A stretch of 64,000 bases of DNA from Salinivirgaceae bacterium (GCA_017645945.1 JAGCNL010000011.1:62001-126000), one strand, 5' to 3'; shown: positions 42,978 to 52,292, numbered from the stretch's first letter. Notes: a model not told the origin generated them from the letters alone. A program made the numbers and translations.

Positions 42978-44309
42978 ATGGCATTTAGGCGGAAACTATA
43001 TGACGAAATGCTGCAATGGAAGCAGCAAAGGAATGGTTCAACAGCGCTGCTCATCAGAGGGGCGCGAAGGGTTGGAAAGTCCACATTGGTGACGGAATTT
43101 GCTAAAAATGAATATGATGCACATATCATAATTGATTTTTCGAACGCATCAAAGCAAATCAACGCACTATTTGAGGATATGATGGATTTGGACCTGTTCT
43201 TCTTCCAACTTCAAAACATTTTCAATGTGCGGCTGACCGAACGAAAATCGGTAATTGTTTTCGATGAGGTGCAACTGCAACCGCTTGCACGTCAAGCTAT
43301 TAAACATCTTGTAAAAGACGGCCGCTACGACTACATCGAGACAGGTTCGCTGCTTTCGATTAAAAAAAATGTTGCCAATATTGTTCTGCCATCTGAAGAG
43401 AGCAAACTCACGCTGCACCCAATGGATTTCGACGAATTCCGCTGGGCGACTGGCGATAATGTCACGCCCGATTTCATAAAAGAGGCTTTCGAGAAAAAAA
43501 TGGATGTCGGCGATGCTGTCCACCGTCGGTGGATGCGCGATTTGCGCCTTTATATGCTGGTGGGCGGTATGCCGCAAGCTGTTGATACATATCTGAAAAC
43601 CAATAGTTTGCAAGAGGTTGATTTAATAAAACGCGACATTCTTCAACTCTACGACGACGATTTCTACAAGATAGACTCTACAGGAAAGGCGTCACAATTG
43701 TTTGCCGCCATTCCTGGGCAATTGAGCGGCAATGCCATGCGGTATCAGGTGTCGAGTGTGCTTGAAAATCAGGATGCTGAACGGATGGGCAGCCTTGTGG
43801 CAGATATGGCAGATAGTATGGTGGTAAACATCGCCTACCACGCCAACGACCCGAATGTGGGGCTTGGTATGAGCAAAAATCTGAATTTCTACAAGATGTT
43901 TCTTGCCGACACGGGTTTGTTTGTCACTCTGGCTTTCAAGGATAAAGCATACACCGAAAACCTTGTATATCAAAAACTTCTGTCGGACAAACTTGAGGCG
44001 AACTTGGGCTATGTGTACGAAAATTTGGTGGCTCAAATGCTGAAAGCCTCGGGCAACGAACTCTATTACTATACTTTCCCGTCGGATAGCGGCAAGCACA
44101 ATTATGAGATTGATTTCCTGTTGTCGCGAGGCGCAAAACTTTGTCCGATTGAGGTTAAATCGTCTGGCTACAATTCGCACCGTTCGCTCGATGTTTTCTC
44201 TGAAAAATACTCGTCGCGAATCGACCGCCGTTATCTTGCCTACACAAAGCCTTTGCGCAAGGATGCGGAAACCACCTTGCTGCCTATTTATATGGTGGGG
44301 TTGGTATAG
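42978..44309 (+). CDS. AAA ATPase with DUF4143 nuclease-like C-terminus
   Basis: 443 residues. AAA_14 domain: Walker A RGARRVGKST (27-36) and Walker B SVIVFDEVQLQ. The DUF4143 part follows, ending in a PD-(D/E)xK-like pattern: NYEIDFLL (E377, D379) and CPIEVKSS (E392, K394). Such proteins are abundant in Bacteroidales and uncharacterised; ATP-dependent nucleic acid action is inferred from the fold only. The ORF fills almost exactly the space between two direct repeats, and its TAG overlaps the first bases of the right copy, so it looks like a one-gene insertion. Confidence 0.88.
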   Translation: MAFRRKLYDEMLQWKQQRNGSTALLIRGARRVGKSTLVTEFAKNEYDAHIIIDFSNASKQINALFEDMMDLDLFFFQLQNIFNVRLTERKSVIVFDEVQLQPLARQAIKHLVKDGRYDYIETGSLLSIKKNVANIVLPSEESKLTLHPMDFDEFRWATGDNVTPDFIKEAFEKKMDVGDAVHRRWMRDLRLYMLVGGMPQAVDTYLKTNSLQEVDLIKRDILQLYDDDFYKIDSTGKASQLFAAIPGQLSGNAMRYQVSSVLENQDAERMGSLVADMADSMVVNIAYHANDPNVGLGMSKNLNFYKMFLADTGLFVTLAFKDKAYTENLVYQKLLSDKLEANLGYVYENLVAQMLKASGNELYYYTFPSDSGKHNYEIDFLLSRGAKLCPIEVKSSGYNSHRSLDVFSEKYSSRIDRRYLAYTKPLRKDAETTLLPIYMVGLV

Positions 44310-44471
44310 ATTATTGGCAGCATTGAAAAACCGAAGTAAAATGTCTCGACTCAACCCCAAATTGTGAGAATTTCCGCAATTTGGCACTAAAAAATTGTGA
44401 GAATTTCCGCAAAAACCGACAAAAAGATTTGGGGGGATGAAAATAAAAGGCATCTATTTTTCAGAAAATCA
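44308..44471 (+). repeat. Direct repeat, right copy, with a duplicated tail of the mutase gene
   Basis: 164 bp. Bases 44308-44340 repeat the last codons and stop of the mutase gene with one substitution. Two 18-mers TTGTGAGAATTTCCGCAA follow at 44362 and 44395 (33-bp period), and the copy ends in TCAGAAAATCA like the left copy. From 44472 to the promoter box at 44645 the intergenic DNA shows nothing recognisable. Confidence 0.85.
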
Positions 44472-44644
44472 GCGGGATACTTGGTAAGTACGCTTGATTC
44501 GGCAGTTTCGTGCACATTATCAGTAACTATTCTCCCGTTTATTGATAATTGTATGTCATAAATTTGAATGTGCTATTTTTATTCGGAGCCGCACATTAAG
44601 CAGAAAAATCCAGATTTGCCTACCAACCTATGGTTTTTTGGCAT

Positions 44645-44652
44645 TATATTTG
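44645..44652 (+). promoter_or_regulatory. -7 box of the DUF4249/TonB receptor operon
   Basis: TATATTTG lies 30 bp before the ATG at 44683, which supports that start over the ORF start at 44542. Confidence 0.5.
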
Positions 44653-44682
44653 ATTTATAAAACATATCAACTCTTTTTGGTA

Positions 44683-45642
44683 ATGCATATTTTTTTTAAA
44701 CGGGCAGTAAGTCTGCACCTGATTGCTACGGCACTATTTTCCTATTTGTTCATTACCGCCTGTACCGAAGATGAAATCAGTCTCGATTTGAAAAACGCAG
44801 GTAATCCGTATCAAATTGCCGTAGATGGCGGTGTTTTCTCGTATGGCGGACACCAGTTTCTAAAACTTACCGTTCCATTTGAGCAGAACGGGAAAGCTAA
44901 ACCAGCAAGCGGGGCAAAAGTTGAGGTGAGCGACGGCCAAAACACTTACCAATATCGCGAAACCGAGAAAGAAGGTGAGTACGAATCGGTAGAGGAATTT
45001 GCTGGTGAGGTTGGCAAGGTTTACACCTTGAAAATCGAGTACAACGGAAACACCTATTTCGCTTCCGACAGTATGGTTGCGGCCACTGAAATTGAATTGG
45101 AACAGATTCCAGCGGGCGAACAGACAAAATATATGAAAATTGAGCATTGGCGGGATGGAGAGGTTGTGTTTTGCGATTTTGCAAGCATAGAGCTATCTAA
45201 ACATAAATTCGGTTGCGTTGAAACGGCAAGATGGATTTTTAGGGATATAGAAACTGATTATTATGTAAAGACACCTAAAAACCTTGTTCTTTATGATCAT
45301 TGTTATTCGCACGAAAGTTCTATTCCGCAAGGTGTATTCCCGATGGCAACTTGGGGTTCAGGTGCGGCATATAATGAGAGTGCACAGCCAATTCAATGTG
45401 TAAAAATGTCGATGTCCGACAGATACTACGATTATCTTGTTTCAACATTCAACCTAACCGACTGGTCGGGCGGAATGTTCTCAACTATTTCTGGTAATGT
45501 CAAAACTAATTTGAGCAAAGGCGGAACAGGCTATTTCTATGCCAGTGATGTGAAAATTAGGTATTTAGATTTGGATGAGCTGCTGGAAATAATAGAAATG
45601 TTTGGCAATAAAGAATTGAGCGATGATTATGAAAAACAATGA
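44683..45642 (+). CDS. DUF4249 family lipoprotein
   Basis: 319 residues. Lipobox TAC with Cys near residue 24, then TEDEISLDL and a beta-rich domain (GAKVEVSDGQNTYQYRE, GKVYTLKIEYNGNTYFASDSMV) characteristic of DUF4249. These surface or periplasmic lipoproteins accompany TonB-dependent receptors in Bacteroidetes, much as SusD accompanies SusC, but the ligand is unknown. The receptor gene begins 19 bp after its stop. ATG 44683 fits the promoter box and the signal peptide. Confidence 0.82.
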   Translation: MHIFFKRAVSLHLIATALFSYLFITACTEDEISLDLKNAGNPYQIAVDGGVFSYGGHQFLKLTVPFEQNGKAKPASGAKVEVSDGQNTYQYRETEKEGEYESVEEFAGEVGKVYTLKIEYNGNTYFASDSMVAATEIELEQIPAGEQTKYMKIEHWRDGEVVFCDFASIELSKHKFGCVETARWIFRDIETDYYVKTPKNLVLYDHCYSHESSIPQGVFPMATWGSGAAYNESAQPIQCVKMSMSDRYYDYLVSTFNLTDWSGGMFSTISGNVKTNLSKGGTGYFYASDVKIRYLDLDELLEIIEMFGNKELSDDYEKQ

Positions 45643-45661
45643 TTTACAATTAAATAAATCA

Positions 45662-47950
45662 ATGAAACTAACAACACTTATAACCATTTTGGCACTGTCG
45701 GCCGCAAATGCGTTCGGTCAACAATACACCGTCAGCGGCTACGTGAAAGACCAAGCCACGGGCGAGGTGCTTGTGGGCGCGACCGTTTACGATGCCGCGC
45801 TTCAGAAGGGCGCCACAACCAACGGCTATGGTTTTTACTCGCTCTCGCTGCCAGCGGGCAGCCATACGGTGAAGTGCTCGTTTGTGGGCTATCAGACAGT
45901 CGAGTTCAGCGCCAACCTTAACGGCAACGTGAGCCACAATTTCGGCTTGACCGAAGAAACGGTTAGCCTTGATGCTGTAACGATTACGGCTGAAGGTCGT
46001 GATATGGCGTTGAGAACCAACCAATTCTGCGAAGAACGGCTCACAATGCGCTCAATCCGACAAATGCCGTCGATGTTTGGCGAAGCCGATGTGGTGAAGG
46101 TTGTGCAGTTGCAGTCGGGCGTGAAAACGTTGGGCGACGGCTCGTCGGGAATGTTCGTGCGCGGCGGCGGCAACGACCAGAATCTGATTCTGATTGACGA
46201 AGCGCCTATCTACAACCCTTCGCATTTGTTCGGTTTGGTGTCAATCTTCAACCCCGACGCCGTAAACCACGTTGAACTGTTCAAAAGCAATATGCCTGCA
46301 CAGTATGGCGGGCGCGTGTCGTCGGTAATCGACTGCAAAATGAAGGAAGGCAACCCCAATAAATTCGATTTCGCGGTGGGTATCAGCCCGTTATCGTCAA
46401 CACTGACGGCCAGCGGACCTGTGTTGCGCGAGCGTGCGAGTTTCTTGGTTTCGGCCCGCAAAAGTTTGATTGATTTGTTCTGCAACGCAGGCGATGTTTT
46501 CTCGCTAATGCCTGCTTTCTACGATGTCAACGCAAAACTTAACTTCCAGATTAACAGCCGAAACCGATTGTTTCTGTCGTTCTATAACGGCAAAGACCGC
46601 ATTGAATCGTCCGACGGATTTTTCAACCGCTGGGGCAACACGTCGGGAACGTTGCGCTGGAATGTCAACATTGGCAGCCGCCTGTTTGTGAACACGTCGG
46701 TTATTGTCAGCGATTACACTAACTATATGGAATTCAACGAGAACAAACATAAATACCGCTGGGAAACGGGCATAACCGATGTGAATCTGAAAACCGATTT
46801 GGCTTTCTACATCAGCCCCGAAAACACCGTGAAAGCGGGCTTGGGCACAACTCATCACCATTTTGTGCCAGGGCAGACGGCCGACTCGCTACAAAGCATT
46901 CCGCAGATTAACGCTTTTGAGCATTTTGCCTATCTGCTTCACGATTTTACACCTGTTGAGTGGCTTGGTGTGAACTACGGCGTGCGCCTGTCGGTTTTCC
47001 AAAATTGCGGCGAGGCTACTTGGTATGAGTATAACTCTGAACATCAAGTGGTTGGCACGGAAAAGAGCAGCAGCGGCGTTTACAAGACTCACACAAGTAT
47101 TGAGCCGCGCGTGAATGTCAATTTCAAATTGGCCGCCGACCGCTCGCTCAAATTGGGTTACGCCCGTAACGCACAGTATATGCAGGTTTTACAGAACAGC
47201 ACGCTGTCGTACTCGTCGCTCGAAACGTGGTTTCCCGCCAACGCCAACATAAAGCCCGTTTTGGTCGATGTGGTGTCGGCTGGATGGTTTCAAAACCTTG
47301 GTAGTCAGTACAGTCTGTCGGCTGAACTTTACTACAAATGGTACACCAATCAAATTGATTATGTGGACCACGCGCGGCTGCTCAACAACCCGTACATTGA
47401 GGGCGAGGTGCGCACAGGCACAGCCCGCGCCTACGGTCTTGAGTTGAACGCCCGCAAAACGCAGGGCCGCCTGACGGGAGGCATCAGTTACACTTATTCG
47501 CGCTCACTGCGCACCATCGACGGCATAAACGACGGGCGCGAGTACAGTTCGCTCTACGACATTCCGCACGACCTGAAAATCAACGCAAACTACAGGCTTA
47601 CAGCTAATTGGTCGGCAAGCGCGGTGTGGATTTATACCAGCGGACGCCCCACAACGCTGCCCGTGGGTTTCTATCAAACAGAGAACAGTTACAGTGATTT
47701 GGTAGTGCCAATCTATTCCGAGCGCAATTCAAGCCGCTTCCCTGCCTACCACCGCCTCGACCTTTCAGTCGGCTACGAGCCTGAAAAACAAGGCCGTGTG
47801 GTTTGGTCAGCCAACTTCGGTCTTTACAATGTCTATGGACGCAAGAATCCGTTGGGCTACCGCTTCGACACCGACCACGGTCAGGTTCGCGTAATGCAGA
47901 CCACACTGTTCCGTCTGCTGCCGAATTTTGCGGTAAAGGCGAGATTTTAG
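45662..47950 (+). CDS. TonB-dependent outer membrane receptor with carboxypeptidase-regulatory-like domain
   Basis: 762 residues. Signal peptide to about FGQ; a carboxypeptidase-regulatory-like domain (about 22-105; GYVKDQATGEVLVGATVYD, GFYSLSLPAGSHTVKCSFVGY); a plug (about 115-230; LQSGVKTLGDGSSGMFVRGGGNDQ, LIDEAPIYNPSHLFG, GRVSSVIDC); then a beta barrel ending in an aromatic residue (AVKARF). It imports an unknown ligand with TonB energy. It pairs with the DUF4249 lipoprotein upstream. It is shorter than SusC-type receptors and not followed by SusD. Confidence 0.9.
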   Translation: MKLTTLITILALSAANAFGQQYTVSGYVKDQATGEVLVGATVYDAALQKGATTNGYGFYSLSLPAGSHTVKCSFVGYQTVEFSANLNGNVSHNFGLTEETVSLDAVTITAEGRDMALRTNQFCEERLTMRSIRQMPSMFGEADVVKVVQLQSGVKTLGDGSSGMFVRGGGNDQNLILIDEAPIYNPSHLFGLVSIFNPDAVNHVELFKSNMPAQYGGRVSSVIDCKMKEGNPNKFDFAVGISPLSSTLTASGPVLRERASFLVSARKSLIDLFCNAGDVFSLMPAFYDVNAKLNFQINSRNRLFLSFYNGKDRIESSDGFFNRWGNTSGTLRWNVNIGSRLFVNTSVIVSDYTNYMEFNENKHKYRWETGITDVNLKTDLAFYISPENTVKAGLGTTHHHFVPGQTADSLQSIPQINAFEHFAYLLHDFTPVEWLGVNYGVRLSVFQNCGEATWYEYNSEHQVVGTEKSSSGVYKTHTSIEPRVNVNFKLAADRSLKLGYARNAQYMQVLQNSTLSYSSLETWFPANANIKPVLVDVVSAGWFQNLGSQYSLSAELYYKWYTNQIDYVDHARLLNNPYIEGEVRTGTARAYGLELNARKTQGRLTGGISYTYSRSLRTIDGINDGREYSSLYDIPHDLKINANYRLTANWSASAVWIYTSGRPTTLPVGFYQTENSYSDLVVPIYSERNSSRFPAYHRLDLSVGYEPEKQGRVVWSANFGLYNVYGRKNPLGYRFDTDHGQVRVMQTTLFRLLPNFAVKARF

Positions 47951-48025
47951 AACTTGTAAGATGGCAGGGTTGAGGGATTGATTTTGGAATTTGGTTGCAG
48001 GCGTATATTCGCAAAACATTTGCTA

Positions 48026-48033
48026 TATCTTTG
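48026..48033 (+). promoter_or_regulatory. -7 box of the serpin gene
   Basis: TATCTTTG, a perfect TAnnTTTG match 17 bp before the ATG at 48051. Confidence 0.55.
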
Positions 48034-48050
48034 CACTAACAAACTAACAA

Positions 48051-49364
48051 ATGAGAAATATGAAACTAAAAGTATTTGCACTGATGATGGTTGTGGCTCT
48101 TGCAAGCTGCAACAAAGACAACGAAACCGATGAGCAGGAACATAACCCTCTGCCCGAGGTGATAACCGACAAAACAACCGACACCGTGTCGGCCAATTTG
48201 GAAGTGCTGCCCCAAAATGTTGGCGACGATTTCACGTTTAACATTGTAAAACAGTTGAATACGGCCCAAAAAGACAATTTTCTGCTGTCGCCAATAAGCG
48301 TTCAGCTGGCTTTTGCGATGCTCACCAACGGTGCCGACGGCAACACCCGCCAGCAACTTCTTTCGGCACTCGGATATGGCTCAAAATCAATCGATGAGCT
48401 GAACAGCGATTGCCAGAAAGTGATTGAAGGATGGAAAAAACTGAACAGCGATTATGCAAACTGGAATGAAGGCTCAGAAGGAAGGTATCAGCAGACCATT
48501 GAAACGGCCAACGCCATCTGGACCGACAAACGGTTTCCTCTTTTCGAAGAATATATCGGGCTGTGCAACAAATATTTCGATGCCGAGGCGGCCACCCTTG
48601 ACTTTTCCGACAAAACCAACACACTCGCCACAATGAACGGTTGGTGCAACCAGAAAACTCACGGAATGATTCCCTCGATGCTTGACGACATTAGCCCCGA
48701 AACAATAACCATATTGGCCAACGCTTTGTATTTCAAGGGTAATTGGGCGACACCTTTTACTGATTATTTAACTGTCAAAACCGATTTCACCAACGCCGAT
48801 GGTGCTGTGACAAAAGTTGACATGATGCACCAACAGGAATTTTTCTATTATGTGAGAGCCGAAAAGTTTGCAATGGCCGAACTGCCATACAACGGATCAT
48901 CTTGCATGGATATCATCCTGCCCGACAACGGAGTAAGCATCAACCAATGCATTAGTGAGTTAAGCCTGGCAAGGTTCGATACAGCACGGGAAAAAATGAT
49001 ACGTAGAAATCTCTATGTCAGCTTGCCAAAATTCGATTTGAACTTCAACCACAATCTGGTTGATATTATGAAACAATTAGGTGCGGTTGATGTGTTCGAT
49101 TCGGGAGTTGCCGATTTGAGCAAGATGGGCAGCCATCACGATGGTGCATTTGTGAGCGATGCTTTCCAACTCTCGCGCATAAGCGTTGACGAAAGCGGAA
49201 CCGAAGCCTCCGCCGTAACGGTGATTGAAATTGCGGAAAGCGCCTGGATTCCGGAAGAAACCACCCCGATAGAGTTCAATGTCAACCGTCCGTTTGCCTA
49301 CGTTATCCGCGACAGGCAGTCGGGTACAATTCTGTTTGTGGGGAAAGTCGTAAAATTGAATTAA
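48051..49364 (+). CDS. Serpin-family protease inhibitor lipoprotein
   Basis: 437 residues. Lipobox ALASC with Cys near residue 20 and an acidic linker, then a complete serpin fold: NFLLSPISVQLAFAML, ETANAIWTDKRFPL, ILANALYFKGNWATPF, and the C-terminal RPFAYVIRDRQSGTILFVGKV. The hinge of the reactive loop, DESGTEASAVTV, keeps the small residues of inhibitory serpins (consensus EEGTEAAAAT). The loop is about six residues longer than in alpha-1-antitrypsin, so P1 cannot be fixed (candidates lie in IAESAWIPEE). It probably protects surface proteins from host or bacterial proteases. Monocistronic. Confidence 0.9.
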   Translation: MRNMKLKVFALMMVVALASCNKDNETDEQEHNPLPEVITDKTTDTVSANLEVLPQNVGDDFTFNIVKQLNTAQKDNFLLSPISVQLAFAMLTNGADGNTRQQLLSALGYGSKSIDELNSDCQKVIEGWKKLNSDYANWNEGSEGRYQQTIETANAIWTDKRFPLFEEYIGLCNKYFDAEAATLDFSDKTNTLATMNGWCNQKTHGMIPSMLDDISPETITILANALYFKGNWATPFTDYLTVKTDFTNADGAVTKVDMMHQQEFFYYVRAEKFAMAELPYNGSSCMDIILPDNGVSINQCISELSLARFDTAREKMIRRNLYVSLPKFDLNFNHNLVDIMKQLGAVDVFDSGVADLSKMGSHHDGAFVSDAFQLSRISVDESGTEASAVTVIEIAESAWIPEETTPIEFNVNRPFAYVIRDRQSGTILFVGKVVKLN

Positions 49365-49565
49365 ATTGTGTGCGATTTGGCTGATTATCACCAATAACAA
49401 CCGATTGCTTACATCGATATTTTCCGAAAAGCCCGCTTTTTGTCGAAGTATCACCCCATTTTGCCGAAAAAGTATGCCATAAAAACAAAATGTATGTTTA
49501 TTATTGCGGCTGAATCGGCAACCATTCAGCGTGGTTCGGTTCGCATAACTAATAAAACAGTAAAA

Positions 49566-49970
49566 ATGAAAAATCTAAAGACAGGACTGGCAATGCTTGC
49601 AACCGCCACCCTCCTTTTCGCCTCGTGCGCAAAGGAAGAAGGCCCGGGCGGCTCTTCCACAATCTATGGGCGCGTTTGGGTTGAAGACTGGAACTCGAAC
49701 TTCTCAAAAATCAACGACCAGTATTGGGCACAGGAGGAGCGCGTTTATCTGCTCTACGGCAACGACACCATCTACAGCAAAGATTTCAGAACCGACGACG
49801 CCGGCTGCTACAAGTTCGACTATCTGACAAAGGGCAACTACACCATTTACGCCCTCTCGAAAGACAAGGACAACCCGACATCGCCGCTGAAGGTGCGCTC
49901 TGCAGTCACCGTGAAAATCACCAAGAACAACCAGACGGTTGAGGCTCCGAAAATCACAATCTACGACTGA
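49566..49970 (+). CDS. Small lipoprotein at the head of the VTC cluster
   Basis: 134 residues. Lipobox FASC (Cys about 21). The mature part reads as a single beta sandwich of the carboxypeptidase-regulatory or transthyretin-like type: TIYGRVWVEDWN, FRTDDAGCYKFDYLTKGNYTIYAL, VTVKITKNNQTVEAP. It has no known activity. Its last base is the first base of the VTC gene start (TGATG-type overlap), so it belongs to that operon. The longer ORF (49440) lacks a sensible signal. Confidence 0.72.
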   Translation: MKNLKTGLAMLATATLLFASCAKEEGPGGSSTIYGRVWVEDWNSNFSKINDQYWAQEERVYLLYGNDTIYSKDFRTDDAGCYKFDYLTKGNYTIYALSKDKDNPTSPLKVRSAVTVKITKNNQTVEAPKITIYD

Positions 49971-50740
49971 TGACTGAAGACGAGATAAAGGAGAGTCTCC
50001 AACGTTTTACGCCAATCTCGCTCTCGGAGATGGACGACCTGAAGTTGATGAATCGTCTCGACAACAAGTTCGTCTTCTCAATCAACGAGTTGGGCAACGT
50101 GCTCCGTCAGGCGGCCGAACACTACCGCGTGCTCGAAATCAACGGCCAGCGCGAGTTCTTCTACCTGACCAAATACATGGACACGCCCGATTGGTTCTTC
50201 TTCTCGGAGCATCAGAAAGGCCACGCCGACCGCTACAAAATCCGCATGCGCACCTACGAGGTCAACCAGCAGTCGTATCTCGAAATCAAGCACAAAACCA
50301 ACAAGGGCCAGACCAAAAAGTCGCGCATCAAAATCAAAAGCACCGATGGGCTCGACGACGAGTGCCGCCGCTTTATTGAGGAGAAGACGCACCGCCAGGC
50401 CGACAATCTTGATTTTGTGTCGATTAACGGATTCTACCGCATCACACTGGCATCGTTCGAGACTCACGAGCGCATCACCATCGACCATAACCTCTCGTTC
50501 TCGCACGATGGTAACACAATAAAACTCAACCGTTTATGCATTGCCGAAGTGAAGAAGGAGCGCTCATCGATGCGCACGCCAATCATCGACATAATGAAAA
50601 ACGTGCACGGCCTCAACACTGGCTTGAGCAAATACTGCATCGGCATCTCGTACTTGCACGAGGATTTGAAGCAGAACGCATTTAAACCTAAGAAATTATT
50701 AATCAATAAAATAGAACGAAATGAATATTTTGCAAACTGA
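49970..50740 (+). CDS. VTC domain protein (polyphosphate polymerase-like)
   Basis: 256 residues, one VTC/CYTH-type tunnel domain. Basic and acidic tunnel residues are seen in MNRLDNKFVF, DRYKIRMRTYEV, YLEIKHKTNKGQTKKSRIK, RITIDHNLSF, IAEVKKER and GLSKYCIGISY. In yeast Vtc4 this fold makes polyphosphate from ATP; bacterial homologues next to DUF4956 genes are thought to act similarly, but that is not proven for this group. It overlaps the lipoprotein gene before it and the DUF4956 gene after it (20 bp). Confidence 0.85.
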   Translation: MTEDEIKESLQRFTPISLSEMDDLKLMNRLDNKFVFSINELGNVLRQAAEHYRVLEINGQREFFYLTKYMDTPDWFFFSEHQKGHADRYKIRMRTYEVNQQSYLEIKHKTNKGQTKKSRIKIKSTDGLDDECRRFIEEKTHRQADNLDFVSINGFYRITLASFETHERITIDHNLSFSHDGNTIKLNRLCIAEVKKERSSMRTPIIDIMKNVHGLNTGLSKYCIGISYLHEDLKQNAFKPKKLLINKIERNEYFAN

Positions 50741-51398
50741 CTTGTTTTTTGGAATGCCGCTGTTTTCGGCCGAAGGAATCGGCTCGCTGGTTTTCCGCTT
50801 TATTTTCAACCTTGTGATTTCGGTAATCGTCATCCGTGGAATCTACTACCCAAAGACTCAGCGCCGCGATTTCCTCTTCACCTTCCTGCTCATCGGCCAG
50901 GTTATCTTCCTGATGTGCTTTGTTTTGGAGAGCGTCAAACTGCAGGTGGGATTCGCCTTGGGCTTGTTCGCCGTGTTCGGAATTATCCGTTACCGCACCA
51001 TGTCCATTCCAATCAAAGAGATGACTTACCTGTTCATTATTATTGGTGTATCGGTAATCAACTCGTTGGCTAACAAGAAGGTAAGCTACACCGAGCTGCT
51101 TTTTGCCAACGGCATGATTGTGGCCATTGCATGGATTGTTGAGAAACTGAAAATTGAGAATGCCGGCACCGCCCTTGTCATTTTTGAGAAGATTGAACTG
51201 GTTTGCCCCGAAAAGGAATCGGAACTGATTGCCGAACTCGAGAAACGCATGGGCGTGTCGATTGAGAAGGTTGAAGTCATCAAACTCGACTACCAGAAGG
51301 ACATTGCACGCCTTCAGGTGTTCTTCAGCAAAGACCAGCAGGCCGTTATCGAGCACAGCAAAATCGAATACAAGAACTACTCGAACGAGAGTAACTAA
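50721..51398 (+). CDS. DUF4956 membrane protein
   Basis: 225 residues. Three to four membrane helices in the first 140 residues (FRFIFNLVISVIVIRGIYY, FTFLLIGQVIFLMCF, LGLFAVFGIIRYRTMSIPIKEM), then a cytoplasmic alpha/beta domain (residues about 145-225). The IRYRT...IPIKEMTY motif is a hallmark of DUF4956, which is nearly always next to a VTC gene. It may be the membrane partner through which polyphosphate or its product passes. Function not established. Starts 20 bp inside the VTC gene end. Confidence 0.87.
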   Translation: MNILQTDLFFGMPLFSAEGIGSLVFRFIFNLVISVIVIRGIYYPKTQRRDFLFTFLLIGQVIFLMCFVLESVKLQVGFALGLFAVFGIIRYRTMSIPIKEMTYLFIIIGVSVINSLANKKVSYTELLFANGMIVAIAWIVEKLKIENAGTALVIFEKIELVCPEKESELIAELEKRMGVSIEKVEVIKLDYQKDIARLQVFFSKDQQAVIEHSKIEYKNYSNESN

Positions 51399-51438
51399 TG
51401 CGGCGGGCACTGTCCCGTTCAAACAAACAAACGGAATA

Positions 51439-52116
51439 ATGAGACTTGCACAATTAACACTGACGCTACTGGCGGGCGCGCTGCTTACGGCGGCCGCCCC
51501 TGCCACAGCGCAGAGCACTGATTTTCAGACATGGAGCTCTATCGGGGTGAAGAAGAAACTCTCGAAGAAGCTGTCGGTTACGGTGGAGGAGGAGTTGCGG
51601 CTCTACAACAACTCAACGGCCTTTGGAAAAGACAATGTTACGGCATCGGCCACCTACAACCTTCACAAGAAGCTGCGCGTGAGCGGCGGCTACCGCTATT
51701 CGCGCGTCAACGGTTTCGACGACGGCTACTCGAACTCGCACCGCCTCATGCTCAATGCCACTCTGCGCCACAAAACAGGCAGCGACATTGTGTTAAGCCT
51801 CCGCGAGCGGTTCCAAACCGACTGGTCGTCGGCACCGCACGAATATGCAACAATGTATCTGCGCCACAGGCTGCAAGCCGCCTACAGCAGCAAGGAGAGC
51901 CCGTGGGGACCTTACGTTAACGTGGAGTTCAGCCAATCGCTCAACAATCCTGCAGGCAACGGCTTCGACCGCGTCCGCGCCCTGGCCGGCTGCGAATATG
52001 AGATGAGGGGTATGCTGACCTTCAATGTGGGATTGGGCTACCAATACACCAACCGCCCGCTCAAGAAGCCTAAGAAAGCAAGCATTCTGGCTTTAGGAGT
52101 AACTTACGGATTTTAG
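51439..52116 (+). CDS. DUF2490 outer membrane beta-barrel protein
   Basis: 225 residues. Signal peptide to about ATAQ, then regular amphipathic strands (LSVTVEEELRLYNN, KLRVSGGYRYSRVNGF, GSDIVLSLRERFQTDW, NVGLGYQYTNRP) ending in Phe (LGVTYGF), as expected of an outer membrane barrel of the DUF2490 family. It lies 40 bp after the DUF4956 gene and is the fourth member of the lipoprotein-VTC-DUF4956 cluster, suggesting an envelope-spanning function. The longer ORF (51229) reads through DUF4956 in another frame. Confidence 0.82.
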   Translation: MRLAQLTLTLLAGALLTAAAPATAQSTDFQTWSSIGVKKKLSKKLSVTVEEELRLYNNSTAFGKDNVTASATYNLHKKLRVSGGYRYSRVNGFDDGYSNSHRLMLNATLRHKTGSDIVLSLRERFQTDWSSAPHEYATMYLRHRLQAAYSSKESPWGPYVNVEFSQSLNNPAGNGFDRVRALAGCEYEMRGMLTFNVGLGYQYTNRPLKKPKKASILALGVTYGF

Positions 52117-52257
52117 TTAGCTGACGGCGGGGTTTTCATATTCGCCAAAAACCGCCGCCACTCTCTTTTCTACAATAATTCATGGTGTGATGAGTGGTGT
52201 AAACCTTTCATAATTAGCCATTTCCACTTTTTTATTCATCACATCGGTTTTGAACAC

Positions 52258-52292
52258 CGCACTATTCATAACCTTCGCCAATAGTGCGTTTT
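52258..52292 (+). terminator. Hairpin downstream of the VTC cluster
   Basis: A 9-bp perfect stem CGCACTATT/AATAGTGCG (52258-52266, 52280-52288) with a 13-nt loop is followed by TTTT. It lies 142 bp after the DUF2490 stop and before the next promoter, so it is probably the operon terminator. Confidence 0.5.
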
